In this document: positions 33,613-46,299 of the stretch, piece after piece
How positions within the stretch are numbered: the stretch's first letter is position 1
Layout: every line of letters starts with the position of its first letter
Assembly (NCBI RefSeq): GCF_943734655.1
Contig: NC_071354.1
Span: forward strand, 230,820,397 to 230,884,396
Length of the DNA: 64,000 nucleotides
Reading direction: 5' to 3'
Source: Sabethes cyaneus
Lineage: Eukaryota; Arthropoda; Insecta; Diptera; Culicidae
The notes under the pieces: generated by a model
The model's input: only the letters and a program-made list of their open reading frames with translations
What the model was told of the DNA's origin: nothing
Database searches by the model: none
Translations under genes and position numbers: made by a program

Positions 33613-36404
33613 AGCATAGTTTTCTGAATCCTTCGAAAATCAACTAACCCAAAGAAAAACGGAGCAAAACACGCCGTACAGTTTCAGCACCGCACCTGAT
33701 TCATTGAAAATGAAAACACGTGTTTTTGATTGATCCGGTGAAGATACGACCGCAGTAACCCATGGAAAACGTACGTTGCTGGCACATTGGTTAGTGCAGG
33801 GATATTGATTACACGCCTTACGTTTCAAAAGGATCAAAGTAACAAAAACAGACTCTCTTTGTCGTTTCTCTCTTGGTGATGCAAATGTGTATGAAAGTAA
33901 TGTGCTGCTGAAGTCCAATAAAAAAAAAATTTCAATTTATAAAAATTATTATAAACCTGGTGGCATTTGACAGCAATTCGGAATGCTTCCGCCCGTCATC
34001 TATGTAATAAACTGTCGGCTTACAGCCGATGACAGTGACATCGTAGGCTATAGGCAACTCCGTCCGGGATAATTCTGGCCGCCATAATTTGCCTTCCAAT
34101 TTGTTGGACTCGACTACGACGCTAATTTTGTCTTTGATCTTTTGTCCTTACCGATTAGCCTCACTTAAGAAATTGTCAAACGGAATTGATGAATATTTTA
34201 TTTGACGAGCAGATGAATCACCAAAAGAGAAGCATTATATAAAAACATTGTCAGCTGCCAGCATGGTAACGGAATTGCAGGAGCTTCCTTACAGGGGCAC
34301 ATTTCGCGGATTTAACAGAACCGAAAAAGTATGAGAATTACTCTAGAAGCTGCCCATCCAAATTCGTCGTTATAAAATGCTGCTTAAAAATAAAAGTTAA
34401 GACAGATCTTTAGTACTAACTGCGAGGACGAATATTCGAAGGACTGGTGAATGATAAAGAAGTAACAAAGATAGCGTCATCAATCATAACACTCCTTTTA
34501 CCATTATGTAATGTTATACTAAGGACAAAACCACGACTCGACAACGACTTGACTTTCCGTCTGCTGCTTTCCACCGGGCAGGAAACGCAGGATACCGGAT
34601 ATCTGATGGTGCTGATGGTAGGAGAATAAAAGTGTAGAAAAACGAGATAAACGTTTCCTTTATTATGTACACAGCATTCACATTTTGAAAAAATAGATTT
34701 TGTTCTCCGATGTCTGCTCCAGTGTGAATGACATTGTAACGCGACCCGAACAACCTTTAAATTTCCCTCCGTTTATCTAATCAACACGCTGCTGGCTGGC
34801 TGTGATCCTCACCCGGCGGAGGGTGGTGGTGTTGGGGGTGGAAGTGAGTGCAATTCCCGCCCAGTATGACGCGCCGCGAGCGAGAAAATCCTACCCGTAG
34901 TTCTGGGCGTTTATCGTCATGAATAGGAATTATAGGGATTATCAAAATTGCTATGACCTGTTTTTGTTGTTTTTCCCTTTCTGGGCTGAACACTGTTGTG
35001 TGAGGTTTGCTTCCAGAGATGACTGTTTCATCCTTGGCAGTTGTAGCACACTTTATCATAATCCCTAAAAACAGAATTGCGTTTTTCTTTCCTTCCCCTA
35101 AATCGAAACGAGAAACATTTGCTCTAGGCCGTTGTGAGCTGATTTCGTTTCGTCGGGAAACGGATTCTTTTGTGGATGTGTTTTACATAATTTTGCACCG
35201 GTGGATTATGCGGAAATAACAGACACATATTTTTCTGAAGGCTCAGGAAAAGTTAATCCCAAAGACACTGAAACCCGAAATAATGAATGTTGGGAAAAGA
35301 TGAATTTGTTTTTCCAATGAATGATGATTAGCTTTATATTTGAGTTTATCGTTCTGTACTCTCTCTTTCTGATCAACCTTCCGTAATCGGATTAGGCCGA
35401 ACTACGTAATGCTTTTTTGTTGATTGCGGAGTGCTTTAATTTTTTGAATTTTTCCGGATTTATTTGCTAGCTAGGCCGAATGGAAATTGAATTCGAAACA
35501 GACCCATCAGAGTGTATCAAAATTTTTAAAAAACTTGTTTGTGGAAATTTGATAAAATTCCTTTAGAACGAAAGTTTCATTTAATTTTTTTTATAAATTT
35601 TATTATAACTAATTCATAATACCCAACGTTTACGCTTTTCCAATTAATCCACCAATCAACTCTTTGCCGCAAATTAGCGTATCTATCTTGCTCACAGTAG
35701 CGGTTGTCGTCTCGGTTGAAGCTTCATCCTCTTTTCCGGGAACAGCGACATCGCGTCCCACGTTGTTGGCGGGCGGACGGGCGAGCGAGCGTCCGACCCG
35801 TCCTCCAGCTGTCAACCGTCACAGATTTGACGAAGGCAAAAGCCGCAAAAATACCGCCTTTACCGACCGCTTTTCCCGGTCACCGAGAAAAACCGAACCG
35901 TCCGACCGTCTTTCAAATGCAATCGTAAAATCTGACGACGCTCTGCGGTGTGACTGTGTGGAAATTTAATACCGACAGCATTAATTTGATTAAATTCTAA
36001 TTAATGCCAATTCTTAGCGTACCATATTTTCCGCAAGCTGCGTGGTTGATTTCTCTTGGCTGCTGCTCCTGTTTGCCGGCAGGGCTTCACTGTGCGATGG
36101 ACAGTGAAGAGAGCTTCGAATCGAACCTTCCAGGTATGTTCAAAGAATGTGTTTCATGAGCATTTTACGGGCATCTATTTAGAGATATTTTTCACAAGAA
36201 GAGAAATGGTAACTTCTAACTTGTTGTGTTCAATTCGTAAAATTACATCTTATTTCATCCCTAATACCACTATTCAATTTGTGCGCGCCAACAACAGTGG
36301 GCAACCCCGTGGACATCGGTAATCTGTAAACAATTCTGTTTATCGTGTAAATTGCGAGTGGAAAAAAACGCAACGATACTGTTAATTATGCAAAAAGCGT
36401 AGAA
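33613..36404. other. Segment between the inverted arms, no gene recognised
   Basis: Mostly unremarkable AT-rich DNA, with GC-richer parts at 34.78-34.92 and 35.64-36.12 kb. A perfect 9-bp hairpin (cttcactgt/acagtgaag) is at 36085-36109. No open frame looks real. Confidence 0.4.
35640..36130. promoter_or_regulatory. GC-rich island, possible promoter or 5' exon
   Basis: This part is clearly richer in G, C and CpG (gggcggacgggcgagcgagc) than its surroundings and shows no repeat features. It could hold a first exon or promoter for the minus-strand RGK gene, whose start exon needs an upstream spliced 5' UTR. Nothing more specific is visible. Confidence 0.25.
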
Positions 36405-37130
36405 AACCTGATTCCGCTGGGAAAAAGTCTCTCATTATCGCTTCCATTCCATATTTTCCATTCTTCGAACTTCGAAGAAGGAGACCGGTACGGCGGTGCA
36501 ACGGTTGTGGTGTTCCAAGGGGGTGAATCACACGCGATTGGAATGAAATTAGTATCTTCACAGATGCATATTTTTACGCCGTTTAAGTGTCTGCCTCTGG
36601 CAGAGCTGACATCCTTGCTTGGTCTAGTGGTGTGAACCGATTACAACGAACGAGGAGTAGAATTAACGCCGTTTGACCGTACGTCTTTTTTTATTATTAT
36701 ATTATATTCTCGCCCGAAGGAAATAATCATTTTGGTTTCCACGTGTACTGTGAGCGTGATGAGATTAAAACGGTCTATCCTTGGCGTTAAGTTTCTCCGC
36801 TAATTTGTCAAGAAGCATTAATCATGACAGCAGACTAAGCAAGCACAATACGACACACAAAAACACTAAATGCGTTCATATGAGTGCCAGTATCTCAGTG
36901 CTCGTAAAGAACAGCAGCCGTTTTTTCATACCATTTCAAAATTAAGGAAAAAACAATAGTTTCCAAAGCTTCAGAGCTTGTTGGTATCTTTTTGATGGTA
37001 CAACCCCAATTTTTCTAATTTCTTGAAATAATGATGCAAAAATAAAACTTGATCGTCATACTGAACAAGGCGCCTCCATCGATTCCAACGACAAAGGGGA
37101 CGCATGGTAGCTATTCAACCTGATGTGCCA
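36405..37130. repeat. Right arm of the 0.75-kb inverted repeat
   Basis: Reverse-complement partner of 32841-33612. It reads gattccgctgggaaaaagtc at its inner edge and aaggcgcctccatcgattcc with gacgcatggtagc near its outer edge. Confidence 0.75.
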
Positions 37131-39381
37131 GGCTTGTAATGAAAGCTAAAAATGCGTGTAGATCGCTTCATATCATTTTACTAGAACGCACCATAGCCTG
37201 GAAAATCCTGTTGAACATACTTTCAACCAGGTTCTGCAAAATTTGTTGCGAAATTGCTGCTTTCAGTCAACATCAATGCTGTTATATTACCTTTTGCTAG
37301 CATAGATCCATGCCACAAACGTTTCTTAGGTTCTTCACCGGATTTAGATCCGAAGTGCAGGCTAGAGCAGGAATTTTTTTGAGTCAGTACTATGCTTTGA
37401 ACGAAACCAAGCAGTTGTTCAAAACTTTAAGTTTTAATCTAACGAGGTTATCCTGCAAGATGTGAATGCCAAATTAAGTTTACCAAAAGCAAGAAACCTA
37501 ATCCCAATCTTTAAAGATTCTACTCTGAAAATACGAAACGAGAACTACTGCAGATGCTGGCTTTTTTCATTGAAGATGTTTTCATTATAGTTAAATTTCA
37601 GAAAAAATAACCATCAAAATGATTAAAATCCAAATAGGTAACATACAATTGAGATAACTCGTAAAAAGTTAACAAAAAAAAAAAACAGGTCACAAAGCCT
37701 TTTACTTAACCCCAAATTAAACTTAAAATAATTGACAACACTTGTTAAGATCAAAATGATGAATTTACGAATTTCGCAGTATACGAAATTCCGCCAGGAG
37801 GCTCGCCGAATCTGGATTTAAATTACAAATTGCCTGAGAAAGCCTTAGATAAGTTGATCTCAAATCAAGCCTGAACACGTTGCAAAATAATACTAACGAC
37901 AGAAAAGTCTTCAAAGGAAAAATGATCCCCAATTAAACTTATAAAGGCATCAAAATAAAATGAACTGAACTTGAGTTCAAAGTAAAAAAAATCAAAGGGT
38001 GGAAAGATCTTAAAAGAAAACTTCAAATGAAGGCAACACGACCGTTGAAAATTTTTCAAAAATATTGATAATTTTAATTCAAGTTTTCAGCTGAAACGTC
38101 TTCAGAAACGTTTCCGCTTATTACGATCTAATTTAGTAACGATCTAATAACCAGCTGCGAAGTCTGTCGATAAAGAAGGGTCAAATTTTTAAGAGGCTTT
38201 GCTCTTTTTTTAACAACGTTTTGACTACGGGAAGCGGATGAAAAAAAATCGTACAGCTAAATATTCCAGTGCTTCGCAGAAGAAACTCGAGCCAATTTGA
38301 GACCGCTCCTGTACAGTCAGTTTTACTAACCTTGTTCTGGCAGCACGAGATCTCCTACTTTATCATGTTCACAAGATCGACCATCAAGCAGCTGTCAGAT
38401 ATAGAGAAACCGGCCATTGCAATTTATAAACGTGTTCCTGATTAGTCCACGAGGCGATTCAACTTGATCAATTTAATTATCTATATTATATACACAATTA
38501 TAATTTACTTTGCTTATCGTATTATATAAACTTATATTCTATATTGCTACATTACCAACTAAAACTAAAAGTGAGTATAAATTAAATAGTTCCTAGTGAA
38601 TTATTAACCTAAGAATTAGATCTACGAACAGATTATAGGCCAGTTAATGATCACAGTGCGCAGTAGTTAACAACTTTCTCCGGTAAAAGACAAATGTAAG
38701 GAAAATCCTTTTTATATTAACCAAATGAATAAAATGAACATTAATTTTTCAGCTTTAAGCTGTCACCATAGTAAACCGCGCTGCTCTAAAGATTGCTTTC
38801 CGAACTCCTAATGTCCTATGTCTCGTTTTTTCTTCCATTCACATGCCAGATTTTTTTCCTCGACCGTTTGTTTTTCTTTGCTGTTTTAGAATGGAAATAA
38901 AATGGTTCCAAATTGGACTTAAAACTAACTCAAGCTTCTTGAACGTCTTATTACTTGGGATACGGTCGAATGTTTAATTTCGCTCTATCGATGAGAAGCA
39001 TTCGGATTTTCGAAGAAAGTGCCAAATTTTTTGTACGCTTTCTTTTGTTCCAAAGATATCACTGTAATCTCTTAATCTATTTTGGTAAAACTCTACCGAT
39101 ATAAACAATATACTTTCAACTATTTTTAGTCAAAATTTCTGTTATGTTTACTCACGCGGTAAAAAGTTACTAACTAATCAGGGTGTCCAATTTTTTCGAA
39201 TGCAGTTTTCAAAATACCCACAACTCAAAAGCGAAAGCTTGAATCAATAAGGTGTATTCGGATAACTTGTAGGAAATTAAATGTAGTTATTAGAAATTTT
39301 GTAGAAACAGTGGAGCAACTGGAGTAACATAACGTGTTTAACTTAAAAAACTAAAGTAAATCCAACTTTTTCTCCGAATAT
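37131..39381. other. Non-coding AT-rich stretch
   Basis: No gene, RNA or clear element was found apart from a short SINE-like fragment at 38150-38216. Confidence 0.5.
38150..38216 (+). repeat. SINE-like dispersed repeat fragment (copy D)
   Basis: agctgcgaagtctgtcg, then ataaagaagggtcaa and ggctttgctcttttttt match the 3' part of copies A-C, with a deletion of the gtagcacc portion. Confidence 0.5.
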
Positions 39382-39846
39382 GGTATGTTGCTGCTTCGTC
39401 GTAATTGCCTATTCCCGACCTATCCAACACAAATCATTAAAAATATCAACATTTTTATGACAAACAATTCAAAACTGATTATTCCTTAAGATTTTAGTTT
39501 GTTGTCTATCATACGCGATCAATCAAAGTGAGCTGAGATCTATTTAAATGCTTTTTATCATTAAAGAAATTTCCCCAAATTTCCTTCGTTTTTTCGTGCG
39601 ACGAAGAAGAAAATATCGACTAATCGTTTTAATTTCCGTCATTCATAAATGAAAATAACTCACGCAAGGCATTGTCGTTATTCTACAGCCAGGAAAACTT
39701 GCCTGACTTGCAGAAATTTTGCAGAATAACATTTGTCATGCTGTCCTACACAAATACATGCGCGTTAGCTTCATAAACAATGTTGTGATTTTAATTTCGG
39801 ACGATGAAAAATTTTGATGGACGAATTTTAAAACGACGAATTTGAG
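39382..39846 (+). repeat. Direct repeat, copy 1 (about 470 bp)
   Basis: Nearly collinear with 44457-44935 at about 90% identity by eye, sharing cgtcgtaattgcctattccc, cgcaaggcattgtcgttatt and tacacaaatacatgcgcgtt. Short inverted words ttcgtcgt/acgacgaa lie near the two ends. Non-coding. Confidence 0.85.
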
Positions 39847-40635
39847 AGTGTCCGTAGTGTCCAAGTGATTTCAAAGTTCAAGGTATATTTTTGATATCTT
39901 GATTTTAAGTTTCATTTGCAAATTTTTGAAAAATTGGTAAAATATTTTTTTCATGTTCAGAAATCAATTTTCTACAACTTTTGCTTCGACATAATTTTTG
40001 TAAAATTGATAGTTTTCAAGATACAATCTTTCGAACATAATACACATGAAAATAAATACGCCTTTTTTAAAATGAGTCTTGATTCAGATTTCAGCTTTTC
40101 TTGGACGATTTGGCGTGAAACTGCTCTATTGTGCTTAACCTTTAAGTTCCCGACGTCGAAAATTGGGGTGCTTGGAATCAGACTTTTGTCTCCATTTGCT
40201 TTAAATTTTGCTCCATTTTATTTCATGTTGTTTTAAAAGAACCGAATTAGATTGAGGCAACAATCAATTAAACAATACCGAACCAATTTGATGGAGATAT
40301 TCCGAATTCAGTACTAGATAAGATACAAAAAGAAATACGACAAATTAAACACTCCGGAATACCAACTATCAGTCCAAATTGGTCGTTTTATTCCGTAGTG
40401 TCCAAGTATATTCGCTAATTTTGGATGTTTGGGACATAAAACATACAGATAAGTACAATTTTTCAGCATGCATTGGATGCATGCAGAAAGGGTGTCACTG
40501 AACTTTTCGAAACTTGAAATTTTCTGACTATTGGCATGTTATGATTATCATTGGGATTATTCTAAAAAACAAGGAAACTAACCGAGTGATACGCAAATTC
40601 AAAGCAAATTTCTGTGATTCTGTGGCACGCCACTA
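39847..40635. other. Non-coding stretch
   Basis: Continues from the direct repeat (shared agtgatttcaaagttca) into AT-rich DNA with no gene or element recognised. Confidence 0.45.
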
Positions 40636-41571
40636 ATGGGTGGCAACTAAAATTCTGGAATTTTTTTCTCAAGCTGTCAAAAAAAGTCAAAGATACATGA
40701 AGAAGATCTAATTTACCGAAATTAAAGATACATTATCCATTGTTGAAAAAAAAAAATAAAAAATGTACATTTGAAAACAGTCCGTAATCGGCTGTTCGGC
40801 GAAGCTTTCGTTTGACGTCGAAACAGAAGCGTTGTACGGCCTTCATGTCAACTTTGCGAATGCATCTCTTGATTATACCAATCAACTGTTTGCAATTCGT
40901 GGCTCTCCAGTTATTTCTGTACACCAAGGAACTCAAAATCCCGAAGAAATTTTCGATTGGGCGCACTGAGACAGATTTTTCGGGTCGTGGTTCTTGGGTA
41001 AAAATGGGATCGAATGGGTATTCAGAAACGATTGTGTTTTTTCGGCGTAATTCGATGATGCTCTATCCGGCCAAAACACGTATTGTCCATCTGCATGATG
41101 TGTTTGTAGAAACGGGATCAAAGTTTTCTTCGAACATTCGTATGGTGCATCTTAATTGATAGCCAAACCAGAGGGCTTGTTGTTGAAGAAACGAGAAAGA
41201 GAACGATGTCCTTCTGCGTCAATAATTGTGGCTGGTCTTCCACTACCTTGCTTGCGAATAGTTGTTGGGCATCTTAGGATATGGTAAACAGTCGAAGCCG
41301 CAATATATTTGCTTTTTAAATGTTATACCGTATACTTTTTGCCGGGATTTCTGTTGCAGTTCGTAGAAGTCTACAACGCGCTCCCGAAATGCTTCTTGTT
41401 TCGACGCCATTTTTAGCAAAACTGGGTAAGTATAAACAAAACATTAAATATTAACAAAAAGAGGAGAGAGATGTGTTAGCTCATACTCTCATACTCTCAT
41501 TTCTCTCTTAGCCCGTTTGTTGTTGAGTATGAGGGCCGCAAAAAAATTCCAAAATTTTAGTTGCCACCCGT
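40636..41571 (-). mobile_element. Tc1/mariner-group DD37E-like transposon, decayed, 936 bp
   Basis: The left end atgggtggcaactaaaatt and the right end (reverse complement acgggtggcaactaaaatt) match for about 30 of 32 bases, extending through ggaattttttt. TA dinucleotides flank both ends (40634-40635, 41572-41573). The inside encodes a broken transposase on the minus strand. Confidence 0.85.
40740..41410 (-). pseudogene. DD37E-like transposase remnant
   Basis: The minus strand starts MASKQEAFRERVVDFYELQQ near 41410. After frame changes and a large deletion that removes the first catalytic Asp, it gives HHADGQYVFWPDRASSNYAE, FLPKNHDPKN and, in another frame, RPIENFFGILSSLVYRNNW. About 37 residues lie between the Asp of WPD and the Glu of PIE once the frames are joined. 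It is a different subfamily from the copy at 12.7 kb, because TIRs and N-terminus differ. Confidence 0.75.
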
Positions 41572-42917
41572 TACATACATATCTTGTACTTATCTAATAA
41601 TCGCGAAGTGGGAAGGAAAACGTTCTAAAATGAGTAAAATAATGTAAACGAAAAATCAGCTACTTTTGCACGAAACGCTAAGAGTATGCGAAGTTAAAAT
41701 CTGAGTTCTCACTTTTTTCCAACGCCTGCTGATTTCTTACAGGGAGTCCTACAATTCAATGTTATACCTCACCGGATAGAGGACATTCTAACGAAAACGG
41801 TGGTGTATAATAAACATAATATTATATTATATTAACGACACTAACAAGCATTTTATTCTCAAGTGTTCGAAGTTTAAGACTGTGCTAAGTTTGAATCAGA
41901 ACGGTATAAACTTAAAAATTGAATTTTGTAAAAAAACCAAGATAGCATATTTTAAGACCTTTTTTAAATTCATTGTTTTGACCAATACTAACATTCTGTG
42001 AAGAGAAATCTGAGGTACATGCCAATTAAATAATAAGTACCTTTGCACATAGCGTGTGACATCAAGTGTACCGTGACCGCACATAATTGCGATCAGCTCC
42101 TAATTCCGATCACTCAACCTAAACGGTCAATTTTTAGAAAATTGTGCCAAAATCTGTAGAAAATGAGCACGCTTAGTTATTGTGCTAAGTGTTTATGTGT
42201 CAGTTGTTGAAAAATGACTGCCTTTGGGGCACCATGCACTTCAAAATAAATTAAATTCGACATGCAGTAGCAAAAAACGCCATCAAAATGTATTTTCTTA
42301 GCCGAAGTGCTAAGCGCTCGATCAAATTTGCTAAGATCATAGCAGCGAGAAAACATATTACCTTCTTCGGTATTGTATGATAACAAATAGATACAAGTAT
42401 ATGCAACCGTTCTATATCAAATTTGGCTGAAAAAGTGCTGATTTTGCGGAATTTATTCCATTAAAGTGATTGATCGGAATTATGAACATAATTTTTTTTC
42501 TGCTTCTAATTCCGATCACTATATCAAATTATTAACTGGCAAAATGCAAGCTAACGAAGTTGTTATTTGGATTTTAGGATTAATTGCAACATGATAACAT
42601 GGTAGGTATATCGAAATTGTTTGACGTAGAACTACGTCTTACGGCAGGGTGTCAACCAAAATTTGGAGTCAAGCCACCGTCACGAAAGAATGAAAGATTT
42701 TGAACGCTAATAGTTCTTCCAATTTAAAACGGATTTTGATCATAAACGATGCACCAATTGTATGGCTTTCTTGAAAAGATTGTTTGCTAATCGCTAAATA
42801 GTGAAAATTAACGAAAGCTTTCAAGCTAAAAATTTTCCATACATTTTTCATATGATAGTCTTGCTTCCCAGGCACGGACGACCATTACACACACCAAGCT
42901 TGTGGCTGCTGCTGATT

Positions 42918-43177
42918 AGCATAAGCAAGCATAAGCATAAGATTCCGCCCGTGTGCTGCTACTCCGTTATTGACCAAGACCGATGAAAATTGCAAAATGA
43001 TGGCTGGAAAAAGCATGCTTAGGACAGCGCACTTTTCCTTATTGTGCAACCTTATCAGGTTCCTGCGTGCTGATCAATACCGACGCCGAATGCGGTTCCT
43101 AGTGGGATGGAAAGGAATGTTAGTCCAATACTTGTTGCTAATAAAGACCAGGGAATCCTCTGCATCTTCACAAGCAT
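42918..43177 (-). mobile_element. Short retroposon (SINE or truncated LINE) with 23-bp target duplication
   Basis: Flanked by caagcttgtggctgctgctg (42895 onward) and caagattgtggctgctgctg (43178 onward), a duplication with one mismatch over 23 bp. On the minus strand it ends cacacgggcggaatc followed by ttatgc repeats. The same end with the same tail occurs at 60073-60107. No ORF. Confidence 0.8.
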
Positions 43178-43256
43178 CAAGATTGTGGCTGCTGCTGATT
43201 CAAGACAAAGAAGCAAAATAAACTTGCGTTTTTTTTTTGCTTACTACAGAGCACAG

Positions 43257-43400
43257 TATAGCCTAGGTGCTACATTCTGATTTGGAATTTTGACCTTCTG
43301 TTTTTATACGACAGACTTCGCAGCCTGTAAGAGTACGGGACAATTGTAGGACTAGTGTCACAAATCCTTTGACTCTTTCAGTCGAGATTCGAACATGTGA
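43257..43400 (-). repeat. SINE-like dispersed repeat (copy B)
   Basis: Minus strand: atgttcgaatctcgactgaa (B-box-like gttcgaatctc), acaattgtcccgtac, gcgaagtctgtcgtataaa and gaatgtagcacctaggct. It is the longest copy of the family. Confidence 0.65.
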
Positions 43401-44099
43401 TCCCGATCAGATGATTCTAACAAAAATCTTACAGAATTGTTGCTCAAATTGATATTTCTATCAAACTTTGTTATAAATGTTTCTACCAAGATTCTATCTC
43501 GTTCTGTTACTTATAAATCGCTTTGTTACAATTTGATTTTTACTATTATTTATGATCAAAGCTTTATGAAAACGTCGAATGTGGCCCAATTTTATTGTAA
43601 TTCTAACAGTTGAACAAAGATAAAAGAAGAGGAAAGTTTCATAATCCGCTTGTCGGTCTATTGAGTACACAAATTTTATGAATATTAAGCTAATGATAAT
43701 AATGATCATTAACGCAAGCAGAAGATGACTGGTAGGGGGATTGTCGTCAAATTACATAAATACAATACATTTCAGATCCATTTGGTACGAGTTGACAATA
43801 GTTTCATACTTTAACAGTTCATCATGACGTGATCGGAATTAGATACACCTGTAATCGGAATTAGAATCACCCCTTAAAATTGATGATCGGAATTAGGTGC
43901 ACTGATACATCATACTTTGATGCATTTTTTTAACTTTCGGTAAATAATTTAGGTATTTTAGTATTTTTCCATGAAACATAATTGAAAATACTTACTAAAG
44001 ACACATACCGTGTAAATAAATAGCAAAGGTATATTTTTCAGTAGGGACTCAAAGATGAATCATGCCTTAGGTGATCGGAATTAGGTGCTTTCACGGTAT

Positions 44100-44437
44100 A
44101 CGTGCAAGATTGCTTGAAGAAACGGATATTTTCATTAATTCGTAAACATAAAAGTAACGTAACGATTTTCTGACCTGATTTAGCTTGCTGTCATCACTTC
44201 AAATTAGTACTAGAGCGGTATGCAGCTAATAGTGTCGATTTCGTACCAAAAGCTGGTCGTCCGGAGTTTCAACCCGTTGAACAATTTTGGGCAATCGTCA
44301 AACAACGACATCGACGAAGCGGGAGGACACTGACAGTCAACAGTGCTAAAGAAATGCGTGCAAAGTGGAAGAAAGATGCTGATTCAGTCGCATCTTTAAC
44401 TGTGCAAGGTATGATGAGTTCTATGAAAAAAGAATAA
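44100..44437 (+). pseudogene. Tc1/mariner-group transposase, C-terminal fragment
   Basis: Codes PDLACCHHFKLVLERYAANS, VDFVPKAGRPEFQPVEQFWA and a basic tail (KQRHRRSGRTL) up to a TAA at 44435-44437. The Trp before PDLA has become a stop. The catalytic Asp-Glu spacing is 33 residues, four short of 37, probably through a small deletion. The N-terminal two thirds are gone. Confidence 0.7.
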
Positions 44438-44456
44438 GCGAAATGCACAGATGTAG

Positions 44457-44935
44457 GGTATGTTGCTACATCGTCGTAATTGCCTATTCCCGTCCTATCC
44501 AACACAAATTATTAAAAATATCAGCATTTTTATGACACACAATGCAAAACTAGTTATTCCCTAATATTTTAGTTAGTTGTCTATCATACGCAATCAATCA
44601 AAGTGAGCTGAGATCTATTTAAATGCTTTTTATCATTAAAGAAGTCCTTCCAGACAAATTTCCTACGTTTTTTCGTGCGACGAAGAAGACAATGTCGACA
44701 AATCGTTTTAATTTCCGTCATTCATAAATGAAAATAACTCACGCAAGGCATTGTCGTTATTCTACAGCCAGGAAAACTTGCCTGACCTGCAGAAATTTTG
44801 TAGAATAACATTTGTCATGCCGTCCTACACAAATACATGCGCGTTAGCTTCGTAAACATTGTTGTGATTTTTAGTTCGGACGATGAAAAATTTTGTTGGA
44901 CGGATTTTAAAACGGTACGACGAATTTTAGTAATG
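44457..44935 (+). repeat. Direct repeat, copy 2 (about 470 bp)
   Basis: Partner of 39382-39846. It starts just after the transposase fragment and differs by scattered substitutions and small indels. Confidence 0.85.
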
Positions 44936-45132
44936 AAGTCAGTTGCGTAATTTGAATAAAATGCTTTAATAATCGCTTTTCAGTGATTTCAAAGTTCACG
45001 GATCGGAAGGTAAGTGTGTTTTAGTCAAATCAGTACAAGAACTTTTGGAGTATTCACTAAATCCATCCAGCAAATGATGAAAATTAGAATGGCTTTCCTT
45101 ATTACGACGGGAATTAGAAAAAGACCCTAATA

Positions 45133-45320
45133 CAGCCCGGACACGATTTTCCGGGTGTTCATTTTTATTTTCAGCCCGGATATCCGAATCACCCGGATAA
45201 CCGAATCATCATATTTGGTACAAAAATCACGGATAATCGAGTCCAAAAACCCGGATAATTGAATCCTCGGATAATCGAATCCCCGGTTAATCAGATCCCC
45301 GGATAATCGAGTCCGGTCTG
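45133..45320. mobile_element. 188-bp pogo-like MITE with internal cggataatcga repeats
   Basis: The left end cagcccggacacgatt and the reverse complement of the right end (cagaccggactcgatt) agree at all but two positions. Both are flanked by TA. The inside is made of about eight units like cccggataatcgaatcc in both orientations. CAG ends and gataatcga words resemble pogo/Tigger-type TIRs. Confidence 0.75.
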
Positions 45321-46299
45321 TATTATAAACTAAATGCTGAATAAAAGTACTGTAATCCAGTCATTTGTGGTTTATTTGTGACTCTCAAGTCCCGAATTAT
45401 AGGTTGTTCTATGCGTCCATAATAACTTTCAGCCAGGCTTCTAGTGCGTTATGTCTGTTGAAACAGGAATTTTTTTGAAATCTTGCTCATTAAAAATGGT
45501 AAATTATTCCAATAAGCTTTCTAAGCGATTTTCTATACTATTTCACTAGCTCAGATCAATCACAGAATGGCACCTACGATGTGTGTGCATGTGATTATGC
45601 GGGATAAAATTTTCTTTTCCCCTATGCTTGGCCGCATTGTCGAGGTTATAATATTTCTGCCTTGTGGGGTGTACAGCAATCGAATCTGGCGTGCAAAATA
45701 AATTTATCTCGATTATTTTGTTAAATTTACTGTCGTACACCTATTTCAACGAAAAAGTTTTTTTATATGCACAAGAATATTCAAGATATTAAAAATGACA
45801 GCTGGGAGGTGATTTCTAAAATCATTCGAAGCACTAATTTCGCTTTGCTTACACTCCTCTTCCATTGGGCACGGAACCACTGCATCCATTATTTTTAACT
45901 ATTGCGGTGGCACTACTTAATAGTCTCTATTTCCATTATGTCTAAAGTCCATTATTTTCAGCATGACTTTAAACGACCCTCGTCGAGCACGGTGTATTGT
46001 CGTCGTAATAAATTTTAAACGAATATTTTTCCAGAGGCAATAAAGGATTCACATAAAATATTTGCGCACTGCAGTTCATCTCTTCTACCAAAATTAACTC
46101 TTCCGGTGTGTCTGACAGTTATGACCACTTTAATTCACAACTGCTATCAATTTCTAAATCGTTTGAGATTTTTTTCTTAACAACTAATCAAATATGATAG
46201 TACACATAGATTGCGATCGTGAAGTCGCTCCTATTTAGGTCCGCTTTTATCTGCCACTCGATTTATCCTATTCTCAAATTCCCCATTCAATAACATCAT
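45321..46299. other. Non-coding stretch
   Basis: AT-rich, with no gene, RNA or element recognised. Confidence 0.5.

Larger units (their letters stand above)
42069..44099. mobile_element. 2-kb non-autonomous DNA element with subterminal gatcggaattag repeats
   Basis: The left end taccgtga...cctaattccgatcac and the right end gtgatcggaattagg...tcacggta are inverted, next to TA on both sides. The 12-bp word gatcggaattag, or its reverse, occurs near both ends (42097, 42470, 42507, 43830, 43853, 43885, 44072). No transposase is seen. Two retroposed pieces sit inside (42918-43177 and 43257-43400). Confidence 0.65.
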
